Source: Lignipirellula cremea (lineage in GTDB: Bacteria > Planctomycetota > Planctomycetia > Pirellulales > Pirellulaceae). From it: a stretch of 64,000 nt of DNA. Shown in pieces: positions 25,790 through 34,137 of this stretch. Location of the stretch: positions 2,585,001 to 2,649,000 of the forward strand of contig NZ_CP036433.1 in NCBI RefSeq assembly GCF_007751035.1, written 5' to 3'. Every line of letters begins with the position of its first letter. Within the stretch, counting starts at the first letter, position 1. The position numbers and the translations under genes were made by a program. Below the pieces are notes generated by a model. The model was not told where the DNA came from. It did no database searches and saw only the letters and a program-made list of their open reading frames with translations.

Positions 25790-26029
25790 CTACGCTTTCG
25801 GCTGCGGTTCGGTTCTTTGCGGCGGCCAGGACGGCTCAAACGGCTGCGGCCGTTCCCTTGGCTTCGGGGGCGGCTGCCGCGGTTCCGGCGTGGGGGAAGG
25901 AGCAGGAACCGGCGGGGCAGGCGCTGGCAATGTGGACGGCGCCGGCGCAGGTGATAACCGCGGCGGCCCGGTGGCCGGGGCCGCGTGAGAGGTCGCCTGG
26001 GTGCGGCGGTCGCGCCAGATTCCTTTCAT
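25790..26029 (-). CDS. Short proline-rich protein
   Basis: 79 residues: MKGIWRDRRTQATSHAAP followed by about 55 residues dominated by Pro, Ala and Arg (for example PAPAPPVPAPSPTPEPRQPPPKPRERP). A GGGAG sequence lies about nine bases before the ATG. The stop is ten bases before the next gene and the start 33 bases after the deacetylase stop, which is operon-like spacing. Against it: low-complexity composition makes chance open frames likely in GC-rich DNA. No function can be given. Confidence 0.4.
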   Translation of the reverse strand: MKGIWRDRRTQATSHAAPATGPPRLSPAPAPSTLPAPAPPVPAPSPTPEPRQPPPKPRERPQPFEPSWPPQRTEPQPKA

Positions 26030-26062
26030 GTCGATCGACTCCCGGTTGTCGCGACGCGGGGG

Positions 26063-26989
26063 TTATTTGTCGGCGGCCTCGAAGAAGGGGAACAGCTTCT
26101 TCAGTTCGTCCCGCGTGGGGCGCGAGCCATACTCGCAGACCTCGAACGCTTCACAATACTTGACGGCCTTGCCTTGCTCTTCGCCGTAGAAGGAAATCAG
26201 CGTCTCACGAAAACGCTCGGCCAGTGCGCCTTGGCGCCGTTCCCAGGTGCGGCGCAGGATCTCTTTCCGGGCGACCGGATCGCCTGCCTGCTTGTCGACC
26301 AGCGTTTGTTCCGATCCCAGGGCGCCGCCTTCGTAGACTTGCGATTCCAGGGCGTCGACGGCGTGCACTTTCTGGTCGAAGACATCGTCGACGGAAACGG
26401 CGATATCGGCCTCGAATTTGTTGGGTTTGGTGAAGTTGTCGGGGAAGTACAGGAACACCGGGTTATGATCCAGCGGCTTCGAGTCGGGGGTGTAGAACGG
26501 CACCCGCACCATGAAGGCCGCATCGCGGACGAGCAGCCCAATGTTGCGGTGGTCAGGGTGGTAATCGTTGGGCCGATGGGTCAGCACAATATCGGCCTGC
26601 CAGTTACGGATCAGCCGGGCGATCGTTTTCCGGTTTTCCAGCGTGGGCATGATTTCGCCGTCGTGGATATCGAGCACCTCAGTCGTAACGCCCAGCCGTT
26701 TGGCGGCTTCCATGACTTCGGCCGTACGTCGTTCTGCCAGTGGTTTGCCGAACATTTTCCAGTGGCCGATATCGCCATTGGTGGCGGAAACGAGCTTGAC
26801 CTTGTGTCCCAGCGCCGCAAATTTCGCCGCCGTGCCGCCAAACTGGAACTCCGCATCATCGGGATGGGCCCCAAAAGCAATGATCCGCAGCGGGCGGGGA
26901 GCCGCATCGTCTGCGGCCGCGGGGCGCCAGGCGGTCGCCGTGAGCGACAGCAAAAGCACCGAAAAAACCATCGTAAACACGCGTCGCAT
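26063..26989 (-). CDS. Secreted PIG-L family deacetylase
   Basis: 308 residues. A signal peptide is present (MRRVFTMVFSVLLLSLTATAW). The zinc-binding motif of the LmbE/PIG-L fold is GAHPDDAEFQFGG (about 36-48), and the second metal motif HRPNDYHPDHRNIG supplies further His/Asp ligands. The family removes acetyl groups from N-acetylated amino sugars such as GlcNAc derivatives. Export to the periplasm or surface separates this copy from the cytoplasmic second copy at 27514-28302 and suggests action on external glycans. The start agrees with the signal peptide. It may be the first gene of a leftward operon. Confidence 0.92.
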   Translation of the reverse strand: MRRVFTMVFSVLLLSLTATAWRPAAADDAAPRPLRIIAFGAHPDDAEFQFGGTAAKFAALGHKVKLVSATNGDIGHWKMFGKPLAERRTAEVMEAAKRLGVTTEVLDIHDGEIMPTLENRKTIARLIRNWQADIVLTHRPNDYHPDHRNIGLLVRDAAFMVRVPFYTPDSKPLDHNPVFLYFPDNFTKPNKFEADIAVSVDDVFDQKVHAVDALESQVYEGGALGSEQTLVDKQAGDPVARKEILRRTWERRQGALAERFRETLISFYGEEQGKAVKYCEAFEVCEYGSRPTRDELKKLFPFFEAADK

Positions 26990-27284
26990 GGGGTAGCTCC
27001 AGGTGGGGATCTTGGTTAGGGGGACGGCCGCCGTGTTGTGGCGCCCTGGGGCGATTGTCGCACACAGCGCGTCCGCATCGGGGTGGGGGCGGCAGCTGCA
27101 GCAGTCGCTTATCAGGCTAACCTAAATCGCCACACGATCCAACTCAAGCATGGGGGCAAAAGGGGGCCGCTTGCGACCTGCGACCACTCCAGGTCCAGGG
27201 CGAAAGCATGCTATCCTTAAGAGATGCAGGAGCCAGCGGCCAAGCTGGTTCCGCCCTTACAGAGACCCGTCAAGGAATACGACA

Positions 27285-27500
27285 ATGGACCATGAAAAAA
27301 TCGTCGAAGTTTACACGACAGGCGACGCCAACCAGGCCGAGATCCTCAAAGGGGCCCTGGCGGCCGAAGGGATCGAGGCGATGATCGAAGGGGAAACCCA
27401 GGGCGGCTTCACCGGCCTGACCACCGTGCCCGTGAAAATTTATGTGCATGAATCCGACGCCGATCGTGCTCGGGCCTATCTGAAGAAGCACGACCACTAA
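27285..27500 (+). CDS. DUF2007 domain-containing protein
   Basis: 71 residues: EKIVEVYTTGDANQAEILKGALAAEGIEAMIEGETQGG, then VPVKIYVHESDADRARAYLKKHD. This is the ferredoxin-like DUF2007 domain (putative signal-transduction or prokaryotic regulatory module) covering the whole protein. The start at 27285 is supported by AAGGA eight bases upstream and by the domain boundary; the longer upstream frame has no coding character. It is flanked by the two PIG-L genes but on the opposite strand, converging with the second. Confidence 0.88.
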   Translation: MDHEKIVEVYTTGDANQAEILKGALAAEGIEAMIEGETQGGFTGLTTVPVKIYVHESDADRARAYLKKHDH

Positions 27501-27513
27501 CGACCGGTTCCCG

Positions 27514-28302
27514 TTACGCGCCGGTCCCTTCTTCCAGCGGCCGCGCGAACGCTTTTTCGCCCAGGGCGGTGAAGAGCGGATCGTCGTCGGGGCCGCAGAA
27601 GCCCAGGTGCAAATGCCGGCGCCAGCCTTCGGCGTACTGGAACAGGGTCGACTGGCGGCCCAGTTCCGCGTCGAGGTCGCGCATCGCCTGCAGGTAGGAG
27701 TCGTGCCCCTGGCTTTCATCGAGCCAGCGTTTCTGGCTTTTGTGCTCGGCCAGCATGGCGACTTTCTGTTCGATCAGGTCGCTCACATCGACGTACAGGT
27801 CGGGAAACACGCGGCGCCTTAGCGGATCCCGATGCGAGTACGGCTGCGCGTGGTAGACGGTCGTTGGCGCCAGGATCGCCGGCAGTCGCGGGTCGGTGAC
27901 AAAGTTGGGCATGTTCCGGCTGAACGCCGCCGTGACCGCCAGCCGACAGGCATTCATGTGGTCTTCCATGTAGTCGTCGGGCGAGTGCGTCAGCACGATC
28001 TGCGGCGCCGCCTGACGCACCACGGCCGCCACTTTGGCCAGCAGGTCGCGTTCATAAAAGATCGCCAGATCGCTGCAGATCGGCGGGTAGAACACCGCTT
28101 CCAGGTGGGCGGCCGCCGCCCTGGCTTCTTCCCGCCGCACGCGGGCCGTCTCTTCGGCGGAGTACTCGGTCGAGCCGGTATGGCCGTTCGCCAGGTTCAT
28201 GTAATGGACCTGGTAGCCCGCTTCCCGTAACCGCATCAGCGTGCCGGCCATGAAGAATTCGATATCATCTGGATGGGCGGCGATCGCCAGAACCGACTTC
28301 AT
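27514..28302 (-). CDS. PIG-L family deacetylase (LmbE/BshB-like)
   Basis: 262 residues without a signal peptide. The metal motif AAHPDDIEFFMAGTL starts at residue 8 and the second element is THSPDDYMEDHMNACRLAV. These are the conserved zinc ligands and catalytic Asp of the LmbE-like fold. The usual substrate class is an N-acetylglucosaminyl conjugate; BshB in bacillithiol synthesis is one relative, but no bacillithiol partner genes are nearby. It follows a sulfatase gene on the same strand (122-bp gap), consistent with sulfated amino-sugar breakdown. The start is the first residue of the conserved N-terminal strand. Confidence 0.92.
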   Translation of the reverse strand: MKSVLAIAAHPDDIEFFMAGTLMRLREAGYQVHYMNLANGHTGSTEYSAEETARVRREEARAAAAHLEAVFYPPICSDLAIFYERDLLAKVAAVVRQAAPQIVLTHSPDDYMEDHMNACRLAVTAAFSRNMPNFVTDPRLPAILAPTTVYHAQPYSHRDPLRRRVFPDLYVDVSDLIEQKVAMLAEHKSQKRWLDESQGHDSYLQAMRDLDAELGRQSTLFQYAEGWRRHLHLGFCGPDDDPLFTALGEKAFARPLEEGTGA

Positions 28303-28424
28303 AAAGATTCCCCGTCAGGCAGAGGCGATGTCCCCGGCCGTGAGCGTCTTGGTGGAGGTGAAGGGCAAAACGGGCGAGCCGACCTGATCGAGGGAACGGC
28401 GGCGCCCTGCCGCCCGGCCAAATG

Positions 28425-29864
28425 CTATTCGTTCTGCGTGGACGGTTGCCAGGGGATGGCGCCGCCGCGCTGCAGTTGCCGGCGCAGGGCCGCCGACAGC
28501 TCGCGGAAGCGGGCCGGCTGGTCGCGGGCCAGATCCGTTTCTTCGGCCGGATCGTCGGCCAGGTTGTACAGCTGTTGCGGGGCAAAGGGGCTGTTCTGCA
28601 GCAGCTTCCAGTCGCCGCGGCGCACGGCGTTGATCACCAGCCCGTTGTAGCGCAGGTTTCCTTCCCGACGATGAAAGTACAGGTCGCGTTCCGGCAGCTC
28701 CGCCTTGTCGCCCTGCAGTTGCGGCAGGAACGACGCGCCGTCGATCGGCTCTTCCATCACGACGCCGGCCGCGGCACAGACCGTCGGGAAAATGTCCATC
28801 GTCAAGGCGAACGCATCGCAGCGGGAACCGGCTTGAATGTGATCCGGCCAGACGGCGATAAACGGCACTCGCAGGCCGCCTTCGTACATGCTCTGTTTGC
28901 CGTCCCGCCAGGGTCCGTTATTGGCGCCGACCTCGACCTGACCGCCGTTGTCCGAGGTGAAAATGACGAGCGTGTTCTGCTCCAGCCCCTGTTCCTTCAG
29001 GCAGGCCAGCACCTTGCCGATGCCGTCGTCCATATGTTCGATCAGCGCGACCAGTTTGGCCCGGCGGTCGGTTATTTCCGGCTCGCGGGCCTTCACTTTC
29101 GCCAGCCAGTCGGCAGGCGGCTGGATCGGCGTATGCGGGGCGTTGTACGCCAGGTACAGAAAGAACGGCTCGGGCTGCTGGGCCCGTTCCTTCAGGTAAT
29201 CGCAGGCCCAGGTGGTGAACAGGTCGGTGGCGTGGCCTTCGGGATCGATCTCGGTCGTCCCTTCACGCATGTAGTTGATGTCGTGCCGGCGATGATGGTA
29301 GTAGTCGTCCATCATGTCGCCCAGGAAGCCGTGGAAATGATCAAAGCCGCGATCGGTCGGCCGGTTGGGAAAGTCCAAACCCAGATGCCATTTCCCCACC
29401 AGGGCCGTGTGGTAGCCGGCATCCTGCAGCCGGTCCGGCAAGGTGGGAACGAACGGACGGAAGAAGCCCCAGCTGTCCTCGGGCTGGGTGCGGATCACCC
29501 CCGGCACGCCGACCATTTCCGGGTACTGGCCCGTCATGAGCGACGCCCTCGTTGGCGAACAGACACAGCAGTTGGCGTAGAAATTATCAAACCGCATCCC
29601 GCGAGCCAGCAGCCCATCCAGGGCCGGCGACTCCAGGTCGGTCGCCCCATAACACGACAGATCGCCAAACCCCAGATCATCCGCCAGGATGACGATCACA
29701 TTCGGCGGCTTGGCCGTATCGCCCTGCGCGTTGTCGGCCGCGGTCGCAGGACGGGCCGCACCGGCCAGCATGCCGCCGGCCAGGGCCAGCAGGAGCAGAG
29801 CCGCCTGGGGAGACAGCAGTCGAACCTGTAACACGGGACAACAGGGGCGCAGTGAGGCGAGCAT
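28425..29864 (-). CDS. Sulfatase (arylsulfatase family)
   Basis: 479 residues. The start at 29864 is supported by AAGGA seven bases before the ATG and by the signal peptide that follows (LLSPQAALLLLALAGGMLAGAARPATA). The family opening NVIVILADDLGFGDLSCYGA has the metal-binding Asp pair. The formylglycine motif is CSPTR in CVCSPTRASLMTGQYP, whose Cys is matured to formylglycine. LVGKWHLG and IFTSDNGG supply further active-site residues. Exported sulfatases release sulfate from algal or animal polysaccharides and are strongly expanded in planctomycetes. It lies upstream of a PIG-L deacetylase and downstream of an amino-acid permease. Confidence 0.95.
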   Translation of the reverse strand: MLASLRPCCPVLQVRLLSPQAALLLLALAGGMLAGAARPATAADNAQGDTAKPPNVIVILADDLGFGDLSCYGATDLESPALDGLLARGMRFDNFYANCCVCSPTRASLMTGQYPEMVGVPGVIRTQPEDSWGFFRPFVPTLPDRLQDAGYHTALVGKWHLGLDFPNRPTDRGFDHFHGFLGDMMDDYYHHRRHDINYMREGTTEIDPEGHATDLFTTWACDYLKERAQQPEPFFLYLAYNAPHTPIQPPADWLAKVKAREPEITDRRAKLVALIEHMDDGIGKVLACLKEQGLEQNTLVIFTSDNGGQVEVGANNGPWRDGKQSMYEGGLRVPFIAVWPDHIQAGSRCDAFALTMDIFPTVCAAAGVVMEEPIDGASFLPQLQGDKAELPERDLYFHRREGNLRYNGLVINAVRRGDWKLLQNSPFAPQQLYNLADDPAEETDLARDQPARFRELSAALRRQLQRGGAIPWQPSTQNE

Positions 29865-30125
29865 CAGCAATTCCTTGGTGTCAATCCAGCAGCGAGCAAC
29901 AGGCCCCAGTATCGGGCGCCAGCGCCAGCCGGTCAACGTTTCGGCAACCCAGCACGCAGCCGCAGTGGTCGTCCGCGAGGATGCCGTCGCGGCGCCGGCC
30001 AGGCGATCGTCGTTAAAGGGGGCAGCATCCCTGATCCTTGGAACAGAACGAACATCGGGGATACCGCGCTGAGCCCTGTCGGAGGGCCAGTGGCGACATG
30101 CTTGCAACGTCCCGCCAGCAGACGC

Positions 30126-31619
30126 CTAAACTTTCGCCGGCTCGGCGACGAAGCGGGAAAGCACGGCGCCAAGGGCGACCCAGCCGATGGCCCACAGCGC
30201 TTCGTTCTCTTGCGATTCCAGCGCGTACTTGAAGCTGGACTCGAAGATCAGCACGCAGCACATGCAGAACAGCAACGGCGCCCAGGGGTAAAACGGTATG
30301 CGAAACGGCCGCTCCAGGTCGGGCCGCTTGTGCCGCAAAATGAACAGCGAGATGACCACCATGAACACAAAGAACCAGAACACAGGCGTCGAGAAACGGA
30401 CCAGCTCTGAAAAAGCGTGTTCATACCGGCCGAAACTCAGCACCATCAGCACGGCCACGATCGCCTGGACCGTGATGGAACGGATCGGCGCGTCGAAGCG
30501 GGCGTTCCATACGCCCAGCCAGGAGAAAACGGGAAGCTCGGCGCCCAGCGAATAGTACAGTCGGGCGCCCGTCATGATCATGCCGTTGAGAGCGCCCAGA
30601 CTGGAGACGGCAATCAGCAGGCTCACCCCGGCTCCTGCCAGCGGGCCCAGTCGCGGCGCCAGCGCCTTCCCGGCGACTGCCTTGGCGCCGGCCAGTCCTT
30701 CGTAACCCAGCAGACGGATCAGGGCGAAGTTCGTCAGCAGGTAGATCAGCATGATGCCGACCAGGCCCAGCAGCAGGGCCCGCCACAGGTTCCTTTCGGG
30801 ATGCCGCACCTCGGCCGCGACGTAAGAGATTTCATTCCAGCCGCCGTAAGTGAACAGCACCAGCACCATCGCCAGCTGCAGGGAATCCAGCGGCGGCCAG
30901 CTGGCTTTCTCCGGTTCGGCGTCGCCGGTTGCCGTGTCTGGCGTCGCCTCTTCCGTTGCTGCAGCGACCGGCGTCGTCTCTGCTGGTTGTGCGAGCGCCG
31001 GCTCGACCACGGCGGGCGCTGCTGCGGTCGTGATGGTGACAGGCGGTACAAACGCCGGCAGGATCAGGCCGGCTCCGATCACCAGCAGCAGGCCGACGAT
31101 CTTGGCGACGGTGAACACGTTCTGCGTCCACTTTCCCGTTTTGACTCCCAGCACGTTCAGCCCGGCCAGCACCAGGATGGCCCCGCCGGCCAGACCGAGC
31201 GACCAGGTTTTGGTGGGCGTTTCGGCCAGCGCTTGCGGCGTCAGGTAGACCAGGGCTTCGTAGCTGTAGGTCGCAAACACGAACGCCATCATGCCGATGT
31301 TGGCGGGGCGGATCACCCAGTACTCGGCCCAGACGAAGAGGAAGCCGGTGCGATTCCCGTACGCCTGGGTCAGAAAGACGTAATCGCCGCCGTCGCGGGG
31401 AAACGACGTACTCAGCTCGGCGTAACACATGGCTCCCAGCAGGGCGATCAGCCCGCCGACCAACCACACGCCCAGCAGCACCTCGGGCGAGCCCGCCATG
31501 AAGGCGATGAACGGCGTGGTTTCAAAAATACCGACGCCGATCACAATGCCCATGATCACACAGACGGAATCAAACAGCGTGAGCTGTTTCTGCGGCGTGG
31601 TGGTTTTGTTTTTCGTCAT
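30126..31619 (-). CDS. APC family amino acid permease
   Basis: 497 residues with about 12 hydrophobic segments. TLFDSVCVIMGIVIGVGIFETTPFIAF carries the conserved GxGIF of TM1 in the amino acid-polyamine-organocation superfamily; CYAELSTSFPRDGGDYVFLTQAYG is the conserved TM2-TM3 region; LFTYGGWNEISYVAAEVRHPERNLWRALL is the TM6 region. A Pro/Ala/Thr/Glu-rich insert of about 55 residues interrupts the protein between two helices (about residues 190-246). The substrate cannot be named. It lies upstream of the sulfatase on the same strand with a 261-bp gap. Confidence 0.93.
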   Translation of the reverse strand: MTKNKTTTPQKQLTLFDSVCVIMGIVIGVGIFETTPFIAFMAGSPEVLLGVWLVGGLIALLGAMCYAELSTSFPRDGGDYVFLTQAYGNRTGFLFVWAEYWVIRPANIGMMAFVFATYSYEALVYLTPQALAETPTKTWSLGLAGGAILVLAGLNVLGVKTGKWTQNVFTVAKIVGLLLVIGAGLILPAFVPPVTITTAAAPAVVEPALAQPAETTPVAAATEEATPDTATGDAEPEKASWPPLDSLQLAMVLVLFTYGGWNEISYVAAEVRHPERNLWRALLLGLVGIMLIYLLTNFALIRLLGYEGLAGAKAVAGKALAPRLGPLAGAGVSLLIAVSSLGALNGMIMTGARLYYSLGAELPVFSWLGVWNARFDAPIRSITVQAIVAVLMVLSFGRYEHAFSELVRFSTPVFWFFVFMVVISLFILRHKRPDLERPFRIPFYPWAPLLFCMCCVLIFESSFKYALESQENEALWAIGWVALGAVLSRFVAEPAKV

Positions 31620-32077
31620 TTCGGCAGCATATCGCGGCGCACCGCGGCCGACAATTCAATACGCTGCCTCCGCGAGAAAATTTACGACCTGTCGACTTCG
31701 GCTCCAAGACAGAAGTTGTCGTTGGCATGCGCCGCCCGACGACCCGGGCCGTCGCTGGCCTGCCGCGCCAGTGTTCGATACATTGAATTCCCCCGAAGTC
31801 ATGCGGGGACGATGCCGAGGCAGTGCTCGTTCTGAAAGCCATGACTGAGAGCAGGGGGAGCGAGAGACTTTTAACGGACGGAAGTCGACGGTAAGTCGTC
31901 TTTTGCTCCGCAAAAGAACGCGTCCTTTCACGGAGTGAAAGGCGACTGTCCGGCGTCTGCACTTGCTCAGAACGACGAACCAGAATCCGGCAGATATTTC
32001 GTTCCAGGGCGCCCTGCTCCATTCCTTCACAACTGCGTGACCTGCCGGGGAAACCATCGAGAAGGCGAGGCTGTTTT
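31620..32077. other. Intergenic region with a twin-hairpin repeat
   Basis: 458 bases between the divergent permease and membrane protein genes. Apart from the twin hairpin at 31900-31942 no gene or terminator was seen. It should carry both divergent promoters; TTGACA/TATAAT-like pairs are not obvious. Confidence 0.6.
31900..31942. repeat. Twin-hairpin extragenic palindrome
   Basis: The first hairpin is CTTTTGC (31900-31906), loop TCC, GCAAAAG (31910-31916). The second is CCTTTCAC (31924-31931), loop GGA, GTGAAAGG (31935-31942). Both stems are perfect, and the two loops are complementary to each other. The arrangement resembles repetitive extragenic palindromes; I recall closely similar sequences in other planctomycete genomes, but this has not been checked. 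Confidence 0.75.
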
Positions 32078-32887
32078 ATGTCCCAGGACCCGACGAACGT
32101 CCCCGCTGCTGCGCCCTCGGCTGATCCTTTGCCCAGTGCGCCGCCGCTGTCGGTGCGGCATCCGTTTCTGCTGATGACGTGTATGGCCGTCAGCCTGGCT
32201 TTTTATCGCTCGGAGATAATCGGCGACGAGTCCTTGCCGAGCGCGCCTCGCAGCTTGCTGGTGGTTCTCCTGGCGATGCTGTCAGCCGTCTCTTTGACGA
32301 GTCTGATTCTCTGGGCTGTCTGGCGACGTCGGGGTTTCTGCTTTCCCCGCCAGTCGGGCGAATTCTTTCTGTGCGCCATTTCCCTGATGTCCGTGGCGAA
32401 CGTGGCAACGCAAATCCTGACGTTTTATTTCTGGGAAGGGAGAGAGGGGCATTTCACGGAATTATGCACTGCCGCCCAAATGACCGTGGTGAGTCCAGGG
32501 ACGGAGATCCTGACGTACTATTCCAGGGCAGGGAGTGAAGGGCTGGTCACGGCGATGGCGGCGACAGCGCTGATCGATCTGGCGTTGTGTTGGATCGCGG
32601 CCGTCCTGATGCCTGCCCTGAGATGGCGGCTGTTTACCTTTGCCTTTGGGGTAAATTACGTAGCGGATCTCATCTGTTTTCTAAGACTAATGTACTTCGA
32701 CCCAAACCTGAGCGGTGGCTCCTGGTCCATCATCAATGCAACCATGGCGTTCAGTCTGCCCGTCTTCCTCCTGGTGATGATCGTCAAAGATTTTCGTCAG
32801 CCCCAGCGTTTGCCCTGGACGCATTGGGCCGGAGCAGCCATGGCGTTCCTGTTATTCGGCCTGCTGCACACCGTGCTGTTGTTATAG
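32078..32887 (+). CDS. Multi-pass membrane protein of unknown function
   Basis: 269 residues. A Pro/Ala-rich cytoplasmic N-terminus is followed by about six hydrophobic segments (HPFLLMTCMAVSLAFY, SLLVVLLAMLSAVSLTSLILWAVW, EFFLCAISLMSVANVATQILTFYF, ALIDLALCWIAAVLMPAL, FSLPVFLLVMIVKDF, AGAAMAFLLFGLLHTVLLL). A 31-residue segment is imperfectly duplicated inside it (TQILTFYFWEGREGHFT and TEILTYYSRAGSEGLVT). No catalytic motif or named family was recognised. It converges with ribD 111 bp away. Confidence 0.75.
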   Translation: MSQDPTNVPAAAPSADPLPSAPPLSVRHPFLLMTCMAVSLAFYRSEIIGDESLPSAPRSLLVVLLAMLSAVSLTSLILWAVWRRRGFCFPRQSGEFFLCAISLMSVANVATQILTFYFWEGREGHFTELCTAAQMTVVSPGTEILTYYSRAGSEGLVTAMAATALIDLALCWIAAVLMPALRWRLFTFAFGVNYVADLICFLRLMYFDPNLSGGSWSIINATMAFSLPVFLLVMIVKDFRQPQRLPWTHWAGAAMAFLLFGLLHTVLLL

Positions 32888-32998
32888 AGATAATGTCGCT
32901 GCTCGGCGCGAGAATCGCGGACGGTAAAAGAGCGTCGATAATAGACTTCGCGTTCCCCACGAAAGCAGCCCTGCTTGCGGCGCAAAACCGACGTTCCC

Positions 32999-34117
32999 TC
33001 AAACCTCAGGACGCGCCAGACGGCCGTGCAGGTAGATGTCGCCGTCGAGCAGTTCGGTGACCGGATCGAGCAGCCGGATGGCGCCCGGCATTTGCTCCAG
33101 GCCGACTCCGCCCAGCGGCGAAGGGGCGGCCGCTCCGCCGATCAGTTGCGGGGCGACGAACACATGGGCTTCGTCGATCTGCCCCAGGTCGAACAGCGAG
33201 CCGAGCAGCGCGGCGCCGCCTTCGACCAGTACGTTCGTCATCCGGCGACGGCCCAGTTCGTCCAGCAGATTTTCCAGACGGGCCGACGGTTCGGCCGCGT
33301 CGCACTGCAGCACCTCCACCCCGGCCTGACGCAGCTGCGCGAGCTTCTCCGCCGGCGCTGCGGGGCCGACGGCCAGCAGCACGGGCGCTTCGTCCGCGGT
33401 CTGCACCAGCCGGCTGTCGAGCGGCATGGCGGCCAGCGAGTCGATCACGATCCGCGTCGCCGTCCGCGGTCCCGGCGGACGGGAGGTCAGCAGCGGGTCG
33501 TCGGCCGCCGCGGTCCCCCGGCCGACCAGCACCGCATCGACCCGGCCTCGCAACTGATGCACGACGGCGCGCGAAAGGGCGTTGCTGATCCAGCGGCTGC
33601 TGCCGGTGCGGGAAGCGATTTTGCCGTCGAGCGTCATGGCCCATTTGGCGATCATCCAGGGGCGGCCGGTGGTCTCGCGTTTGGCGAATGGGGCCAGCAA
33701 CTGCCGGGCTTCATCGGCGGCCAGACCGACTTCCACTTCGATTCCGGCTTCGCGCAGCCGGCGAAAGCCCTCGCCGTCGACCGCCGGGAAAGGATCGCTA
33801 ATGGCGGCCGCCACCCGACCGATGCCGGCGGCGATAATCGCGTCAGCGCACGGCGGCGTTTTGCCGTGATGGCTGCACGGTTCCAGCGTGACGTACAGCG
33901 TGGCGCCGGTCAGATCGACGCCGGCCGTGTGGCGCAGCGCCTCGACCTCCGCATGCGGCCCGCCGAACTTTTGATGCCAGCCTTCGGCCAGGACGTCCGT
34001 CCCCCGGGCGATCACGCAGCCGACTAGCGGGTTCGGCTCGACGCTGCCCTGGCCCCGCCCTGCCAGTTCCAGCGCGCGTCGCATGTGCAGCAGGTCAATT
34101 TCGTGCGGGTTCATCAT
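32999..34117 (-). CDS. ribD: Bifunctional pyrimidine deaminase/reductase RibD
   Basis: 372 residues, normal for the fused enzyme that performs the second and third steps of riboflavin synthesis: deamination of the diaminopyrimidine and NADPH-dependent reduction of its ribosyl group. The N-terminal deaminase domain has the zinc site HAE (55-57) and PCSHHGKTPPC (80-90). The reductase domain begins near RPWMIAKWAMTLDGKIASRTGSSRWISN, with VLVEGGAALLGSL near the end. No other rib gene is adjacent and no FMN riboswitch was noticed upstream. It lies 20 bp downstream of uvrA on the same strand and may be cotranscribed with it. Confidence 0.95.
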   Translation of the reverse strand: MMNPHEIDLLHMRRALELAGRGQGSVEPNPLVGCVIARGTDVLAEGWHQKFGGPHAEVEALRHTAGVDLTGATLYVTLEPCSHHGKTPPCADAIIAAGIGRVAAAISDPFPAVDGEGFRRLREAGIEVEVGLAADEARQLLAPFAKRETTGRPWMIAKWAMTLDGKIASRTGSSRWISNALSRAVVHQLRGRVDAVLVGRGTAAADDPLLTSRPPGPRTATRIVIDSLAAMPLDSRLVQTADEAPVLLAVGPAAPAEKLAQLRQAGVEVLQCDAAEPSARLENLLDELGRRRMTNVLVEGGAALLGSLFDLGQIDEAHVFVAPQLIGGAAAPSPLGGVGLEQMPGAIRLLDPVTELLDGDIYLHGRLARPEV

Positions 34118-34137
34118 GGGACGGATTCCAGGCGTCT

